This document shows, piece by piece, positions 58,203-64,000 of a DNA stretch of 64,000 nucleotides; position 1 is the first letter of the stretch; the number at the start of each line of letters is the position of its first letter. The DNA is from Trichosphaerium sp. ATCC 40318. Taxonomy: Eukaryota > Discosea > Flabellinia > Trichosidae. The stretch is taken from NCBI GenBank assembly GCA_038496445.1, contig JALMLS010000564.1, positions 62,001 to 126,000 on the forward strand. The letters are read 5' to 3'. Below the pieces are notes generated by a model. The model did no database searches. It was not told the DNA's origin and worked only from the letters and a program-made list of their open reading frames with translations. The position numbers and the translations under genes are program-made.

Positions 58203-58459
58203 GTACACAAGTGGAATAAAAAAGGACCAATTTCTTTTCTTTATCGATAATTTACCTCGCTATATAACGCACTATATTGTCATAACATAACACTGTACAA
58301 GTGGGGAATTAGGCGGACCAAAGTGGTAAAGCACACTATAAATCCGGTTGAGGATTCGCCACTCTAGGCGAAATTTACTCTTTTTTTTTTTTTTTTTGCC
58401 ACCTTTTTTTACCCGGGCAGCCACGCTGTTGAAAAAGTAACACCAGTCCGCTTTGTAAC
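58203..58459. other. 257-bp spacer
   Basis: AT-rich with a long T-run at 58380-58397; upstream of the RhoGAP gene. Nothing else seen. Confidence 0.4.
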
Positions 58460-61400
58460 ATGTCTCATCGGCCACGTATAAAGCTTCGTGATCTAAAAGA
58501 AGCACGGGTTACACTGACGCGGAGTTTATCAAAGACTGTCTATATATCCCCAGAACAACGCCTTGGTACGTTATAATGCAGAGGAGAGATAAATAAAGCC
58601 AAAATAAACTGAGCTTGATGTTTTTTTTGGTTTATTTTTATCTCTTTGCGTTTCCCTCTATGCGGCCTGTACCACGTCATTTACCTCTTTTTACCGAGTA
58701 TAGTACTAATAAGACCTTAGAGAATCATCAAATCGAGCAAATACGAACAAATCCTGATTCACGTGTCACCTTATGCGTCACAAAGGTTGCAGATATAAAA
58801 GCTTTCATGAGACCTATTATGTTCTTTTTGATGGAGAACGAACTTAGCGTTTCTATTGTAACTGTAGCTGGCGGCCAGTTAAAGCAAACACTCAATAGGT
58901 AAGGGTTTTTAACGTTAGACGATATCACGTGACACTCCAAAAACAAAAAAAATAAAAAGCTCCAAACCTTTTTTTGTTTGAACAATTTTTTTGGTATGCG
59001 CTAACTTCTCGTTAGTCTTTCGTTTCTGAAGGGAACGACGCGGTTCCGGCTATTCGTAACTACTGTAACATCAACGGGAGAAGGCTCAGTGGATGTTAAA
59101 TTCTTGAATACAGCTATGAATACAATAGAAGAAGCCGATATGTTGGATGTACCTATAATGGTTTATGCACCTAATGTTGAGTATAACAATAACTACCCGA
59201 GACATAAAAACATTACAGTATGCGGAAAATCAGAAAATACTAGCCACCTTTTGGAAGCACGTGATGATATGCGTTTTCAGAGGTTCTTTGGGCATGCCAC
59301 TATTGTTTGGATACACGAAGCAAAAGAAATCTTGATGTCTAGTCAGAGAAGGTGAGTTGGACGTTAAAACTTATTGTGGTTCTTTTTTTTGGTTTATGTT
59401 TTATGTTATAACGCTACCGCCGCATCCTTAAAAAATAAGTCATCAACTGATTAAATAGTGTACCCTTTTCTTTTTTGAGAGCAGAAGAAATCTCCTTTTT
59501 ACTGAACTATTTTATTTTAGGGATAACTCGCTACAAAAAAAGTATGTAAAGACTTTCAATAGTCATGGTGTATTCGTACAAGAATTCCCGAGGTGGACTA
59601 AGGCGACGTCTTTTTTAAACTCTATAACATCCATTCCAAATCCGTTCTTAAGACTTGTCGCTACTACTAGTAGAAACTGTGATCCAGACACGCTAGTTAA
59701 ATTCTGTAGAGTACGTTTTGGTTTTTTTTTTAGAAATTCTGACTTGATCTCTATTTTAGGCGATACGGTCTTGTTTGAATGTAGAGTATCCTATACTAGC
59801 ATACGTACACGATTTATTGAGTGTTGATAGCGAAATATTTACGTACCCTTATGTAAAAGTAACTGAACAAAAAGGTAGGCCTTGGTGAGCTTAAAATAGC
59901 TTTTTTTTTGACTGCTGTATTTTAGGTGATCTGGTACGATACGCATTAATGAAACCTCTGCTATGGGCGCCAGACGTTAGTAAAGGTCTCTTTGAAGTAC
60001 CTGAAAAATGGAAAGGTCAAATGAGTGCGTGCAGTACTGCCAAAACGATCTTTTTTGTTTGTTATGATTATTTGTGGTTTACGCTTATTTTTTTGGTAGG
60101 CATTTACGACATCACGTTAGCACACGTGCGCAAAAAAGTAAGAAAAAACGGAAAAGCTGGTCATGCAGCTCCATATGTCAAAGTATTACTTGATGGTAAT
60201 GATATGTGGCATTACAAAACAAAGCCAACTTTTGGGCCAACAGATGAATGGCAAGACTTAAACTGGCAGTTGTACGTTAGTTTATTGAGTGAGATTTTTT
60301 CTTATTTTTACAATACAGCCCTGTGTCATTAGCTACAAAGGTTGAGATTGTTGTCACTGATTGGAATATGTTCAAGGGCAACAGCAACATAGGAAAAGTT
60401 GCTTTTGATGTGAGGTACACGCCATACTATAAGTATAAAAGTAAAACTCTTACACTGTTTAAGGTCTCTTATGGAACAGCTTCCGAAAAGTGGTTCTATG
60501 AGCATACAAAAGACCTTCAAGCTAGAAAGTCAAGCAATGGATGAAGTAAAAACAAGGAAATATAGTACAAAGTCTATCGGTAGATCAATGGGAAAACATA
60601 GCAGAAGGAACTTAAGCGAGTCTTTTGGATTCGCAAAAAAAGGTAAAGAAAGAGAACATAAGCCACTCTTTTCTAACTGGTCTTAGACTCAGACCCTAAG
60701 AGCCAAGGAACTGTTGAAATCACATTCTCTTTCCAAGAGACTCAAATGAAAAATAGAAGGCGTTCTGGCCACAGTCATGTTCGAGGTACTGTCTGCTCAA
60801 AGCAATTGTTTTCGGTTTAAGTAAACTCTTACAATTATTTAGATTCTGTTCTTGGCAATAAGATTGTAGGTTCTCTACGAATGAAGGTTCATGGAAAGAG
60901 AGCTAGTTTGTTTTCAATCCGTAGAAGATCTCAAAAAACCCAGAATGGCCGATACTTCGGCGTTACACTTGAAGAAAGTATGGCTACAGCGCTTCGAGAT
61001 GGTAGCATTCATATTATAGAAGTACGCATTTAACCCTCAGTACAACTTAACCTTAAACACTCGTAGGGGTGTTGTAAGGCTCTAGAGAAACGTGGATTCA
61101 ATTTAGAAGGTCTGATCAGAGTACCTGGAAATGGATACAAGATTAAACAGCTCCGAACGCTTGTTGAGTCAAGTAAGACAACAATTTTTCTTCGTACTTT
61201 ACCAAAACAACAGAATCTGACTACAAATTAGGACAAGCGGTAAATTATGACGCTGAAGATCCTTACGACCTTATTGGCCTCTTGAAGCTATACTTGACAG
61301 AGTTACCAGATTCATTCTTACCTACAGAAAACTTTAAGAGAATAATTTCAAAAGGCACGTGATATTCACTTCACTTGCTACCAATATGTCTGTACTAATT

Positions 61401-61802
61401 TTGTTCTTGGTAGAGTATACTTCTAAATCTATCAACAAAGAGTTTGAGCTTCTTACCCAACAAAGACGCAAAGCATGGAGCAGTATTGTCCGTTATTTCC
61501 TTCATTTAGAACGACACAGTAAAGTAAACAAGATGACGTTTCACAACATCTCAGTTAGTATCTCAACAACGCTTTTACTCCCAAAGAACGGAACAGATAT
61601 GGCAGCAATGGCTATAATGGCAGGACAAGCAATAGAAGTACTAGAATTCATACTAACCAATGCCGACACTCTTTTCCCGAATGCAACAAAGTCTCTTATT
61701 GCTAGTGATGTTCAAACTGATGTCCCTAAAAAACAACCTATCCGCCATGGTATTAGAAAACGTGTATATAGTACAAGGGTAACATCTGTAAACAAACCAT
61801 GA
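58460..61802 (+). CDS. C2-domain RhoGAP
   Basis: GTPase-activating protein for Rho-family GTPases, about 800 residues and over ten exons. It starts MSHRPRIKLRDLKEARVTLT. The N-terminal third (LPLFTEYSTNKTLENHQIEQ; FRLFVTTVTSTGEGSVDVKF; FFGHATIVWIHEAKEILMSS) is not recognised. A C2 domain follows (IYDITLAHVRKKVRKNGKAG, APYVKVLLDGNDMWHYKTKP, TDEWQDLNWQL, VEIVVTDWNMF), for membrane or phospholipid binding; Asp in VTDWN fits a Ca-loop. The RhoGAP domain has FGVTLEESMATALRDG, GFNLEGLIRVPGNGYKIKQL (with the arginine finger in LIRVPGN), LLKLYLTELPDSFLPTENFK and KMTFHNISVSISTTLL. TGA at 61800-61802 follows a basic tail. A very short intron (about 16 nt at 60463) may explain the frame change after the C2 domain. 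It could act on the Rho GTPase at 16.6-17.5 kb. Confidence 0.92.
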
Positions 61803-62048
61803 TGCATAAATGTTATATTTCATAAGCTGTTTTAGAAATTGTTTTTGTTGCTAAAGTACACATTGCGTGCTTTCATATGGGAACACTACATGAAGTTTTA
61901 GTAACGCTTACACGTTTGGTAGTTGTTTCTCTCTGATTCAAGTTGTAATAGTTGTATGTGCGTCTCAAAGAACTTTTTTACTAACTACTGTTTTTTTTAC
62001 AACAAAAGTTTTTTAACATTTACTACAAGTGTATTCATTTACAAGCCA
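61803..62048. other. Convergent 3' region
   Basis: AT-rich spacer between the RhoGAP (plus) and RBX (minus) genes; nothing else seen. Confidence 0.4.
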
Positions 62049-62732
62049 TCAGCTATCTTTTGATAAATCAACAATAGATTGTACCTCCCATGTAGAACCG
62101 CACACAGGACAAGTAGGCCTATACTTAACTAAGCAAACCTATGTGAATACAACCTCAAAAACCGTACCTTGTTTTAAGAAATCTACTTATACAGCAATAG
62201 TGAAAGAAATGGCCACAGACGCCCCACACTCCATAGCACTTATTTTCTGCTTTTTTACAAGTCACTGCCGAAGCTATAGGAGATAATCAATTGTAGAACA
62301 AACCTCAGAAATACCGTACTTGCGTCACAACTACGCCATGGTTCTGCTTGCATTTGTACACAGGATTGTTGATATTCTTGTCGGCATATAGCACAATTAT
62401 CATTTTTTTTTACTTAACCATAGATAAGTCATAAGAGATGTGTAAAAACTTTGAGGAGTTTTTTTTTTTTTGCTACAGGGAGCTAAAAGGTCCAGAATTT
62501 TCAAGAAATGTGGAGAACAAAATTAAGAACTGAACATGCGAACAATTAAGGGACTGTACAAGTAATTGTGTTCCGGTCCCAGTTCACGGCGGTTTAAAGT
62601 TTTTGTTGAGTTTAAATGATAACAATATGGTTTTTTTTACGAAATTTCTTGCAACCACTAAGTGTACGTACCAGCCACATACTCTTCAACTTCTTTCCAA
62701 GCTTGGATTTTAAAGCGTTTTCTCTCTGCCAT
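62049..62732 (-). CDS. RBX/ROC-type RING-H2 ubiquitin ligase subunit
   Basis: Catalytic RING subunit of cullin-RING ligases, recruiting E2 to SCF-type complexes. Four exons. The N-terminus MAERKRFKIQAWKEVEEYVA matches the family's KKRFEVKKWNAVALWAW strand that inserts into cullin. The RING-H2 reads DNCAICRQEYQQSCVQMQ, then TCKKAENKCYGVWGVCGHFF, HYCCISRFLKTRPTCPVCGS and TWEVQSIVDLS. Zinc ligands C-x2-C, C, C-x-H-x2-H/C and C-x2-C are present. The Trp after the first strand expected near DNCAIC is replaced. It ends at TGA 62049-62051 with no TAR in the RING. The first intron is about 260 nt. With two F-box genes in the window it indicates a working SCF system. Confidence 0.9.
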
Positions 62733-62859
62733 TCTGAATTTTTTTTTTGTAAATACGATTTCACTAATTTTTTTGGTTAGTTGAAATGTGGTTGTTTTGC
62801 TAAAATAGGGTTATTTCTTTTTTACTGCGCTATCTGCGCTCTGAAGGTTCTATTACATT

Positions 62860-63057
62860 ATGGTTTCGTACCAAGTAGTTTCGAGAGCCGTTGCCACCGT
62901 AAAAGATCGCTTTCGTAGTAAAAAAACGGCCAAAAGTCAAAAACGTTCCATAAACTACGTGTCGTTGGATTCATTCGGCGTCAGTAGTCGTAAAAACCGC
63001 CTGGTAGTGTAGTTTACAAAAAAAGTGGCAATAGCTTTTAAATACCTTCTATAATGA
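62860..63057 (+). CDS. Small basic protein (50 or 65 residues)
   Basis: MVSYQVVSRAVATVKDRFRS then KKTAKSQKRSINYVSLDSFG and VSSRKNRLVV. It stops at TAG 63010-63012, or reads on (FTKKVAIAFKYLL-TAA) to TGA 63055-63057, which overlaps the next ATG (63054) in an ATGA junction. Strongly basic. No recognised family; it may be an upstream ORF of the next gene. Confidence 0.4.
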
Positions 63058-64000
63058 GCTGCGACGTTCAAATGAGTACGGAGGTAACAGTAGGCTGTTT
63101 AAAGTAATACAGACTTTTTAAACGCGTCCTTTTTAGCGCCAAGCTCTACCTGCCGAATCAAAGAAACGTCCGGTTGAAGGGGACTCTAATGAACCAAATA
63201 AGAGAAGAAAAATCACGGTATGTGTCAGGTTTTGATTTTTTGAGGAAAAACAACTTCAACAAGCGCATCAGTATAATAAATACTGTTTGGCGGTTGTTGA
63301 GGTTGTCAGAAAAAACTGATTATTAAACGACGTTCGTTAGCCAGAAACCTCTGTAATTCAGCAGTCGAACACTCCCCCTCAGCAGCAACCAGATACGCCA
63401 CAAAAACCGATCTTCCAAGGTCTTGACTTGAAGAACTGGTCTCAGCACTCTTCTTTTCTAAACAGTTTTACGGCTACAGGATCAGTGTATGCTGATATAC
63501 CAAAACCTGAACCTACAAAACCACCAAGAAAAGTCTCCACCAATGAAAGTTCTGTTACTACTCCATACTGTCCTCCAATATCTACTGCTCCAGTGTATCC
63601 AGTAGCTATGGACACAACTCGCGATAAACCCACAGACTACAAAAAGGAAGCAAAGCAGCAGGAGAGTAAATCAAACAAGGACAGAGGATCTCCTCGTCCA
63701 AACTCGCATAGAACACATTCATATGGCAGTAAAAATAATCACAAGGACACATTCAAAGTAAAGAAACAGTACGTTCACCACCACTCTTCTACAGTTTTTT
63801 TTTCTTTTCAGTTTTTTTTTGACTTTCTTCCTTCAGACCTTGGTACATGATTACAACAGAAGAAGCACGTAATACAAAAAGAACTAAGCAAAATGATCAT
63901 ATTTCAAGGGTGAATTGCTTGGGTACGTAAACAGATACAGGCTGGGCGCTCAATTCACTAAAAAACACAAAAAAAATCCACCCAACCAGATTTTTCAAAA
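63054..64000 (+). CDS. Protein with disordered N-terminus and possible cyclin start (cut by window end)
   Basis: Starts MSCDVQMSTE, intron, then RQALPAESKKRPVEGDSNEP and NKRRKIT, a likely nuclear signal. A Gln/Pro/Ser-rich exon follows (PETSVIQQSNTPPQQQPDTP; GLDLKNWSQHSSFLNSF; KPEPTKPPRKVSTNESSVTT). Basic Ser-Lys-rich sequence follows (KSNKDRGSPRPNSHRTHSYG). The last exon reads QPWYMITTEEARNTKRTKQN and DHISRVNCL then a GTACGT donor at 63925. The WYxxTxEEAxNT pattern resembles the start of a transcriptional cyclin box (cyclin T/K), but too little is present to be sure. All introns are GT-AG with phases consistent across the visible exons. Confidence 0.5.

Noticed and set aside
1-64000. Ciliate origin on the basis of UAR=Gln
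   Set aside because: G-alpha, RasGEF, MYRF-like and RhoGAP genes and the GTACGT introns do not suit a typical ciliate; left open but not preferred.
1-64000. CRISPR arrays, rRNA, tRNA genes or transposons
   Set aside because: I looked for short regular direct repeats, conserved rRNA blocks, tRNA B-box motifs and transposase or reverse-transcriptase signatures and found none.

Overview
This is nuclear DNA from a microbial eukaryote with a compact, intron-rich genome. Proteins recognised from conserved blocks are a heterotrimeric G-alpha, an arrestin-like/ankyrin/RasGEF fusion, exportin-5, an F-box membrane protein, a degenerate kinase, a Rho-type GTPase, a MYRF-like factor with an S74 self-cleaving domain, a ZFAND2 AN1 protein, a Sel1-repeat protein, a glutathione transferase, an LRR protein, a C2-RhoGAP, an RBX RING-H2 subunit, and a tandem family of type-I membrane beta-helix proteins.

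The main result is a non-standard genetic code. Under the standard code many genes are cut into short pieces. Reading TAA and TAG as glutamine joins them. The clearest evidence is the tail of the beta-helix paralogues, where TAG or TAA in one copy stands at the column occupied by CAA or CAG in others and the conserved peptide continues. In the LRR gene the repeat pattern runs in frame through a TAA. TGA ends several genes. TAA also seems able to terminate: the Rho-type GTPase has a CAAX box (CNIL) directly followed by TAA. UAA, and perhaps UAG, may therefore be both sense and stop. Ciliates use UAR=Gln, but the G-alpha/RasGEF/RhoGAP content fits them poorly. An oxymonad-like metamonad or a rhizarian with this code is my leading guess (inference only).

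Introns are GT-AG with a frequent GTACGT donor and usually run 40-110 nt. A few frame-required introns appear to be only 19-23 nt. Intergenic gaps are often under 150 bp. The palindrome CACGTG is over-represented and sits 16-30 bp upstream of several starts.

Layout: 1-24.4 kb holds signalling and housekeeping genes on both strands (G-alpha, hypothetical membrane protein, RasGEF, coiled-coil protein, exportin-5, F-box protein, pseudokinase, Rho GTPase, small membrane protein, MYRF-like factor, Cys-rich coiled-coil protein). 24.7-50.2 kb is the minus-strand array of nine full-length beta-helix genes, one internally deleted mini-gene and relics. 50.2-64 kb returns to dispersed genes (ZFAND2, Sel1, GST, a small hidden ORF, LRR, a secreted-like protein, C2-RhoGAP, RBX, and a possible cyclin cut by the window edge).

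Exon boundaries were worked out by eye from frame and homology. Outer CDS coordinates are more reliable than individual splice sites, and several 3' ends are uncertain because of the ambiguous stop codons.
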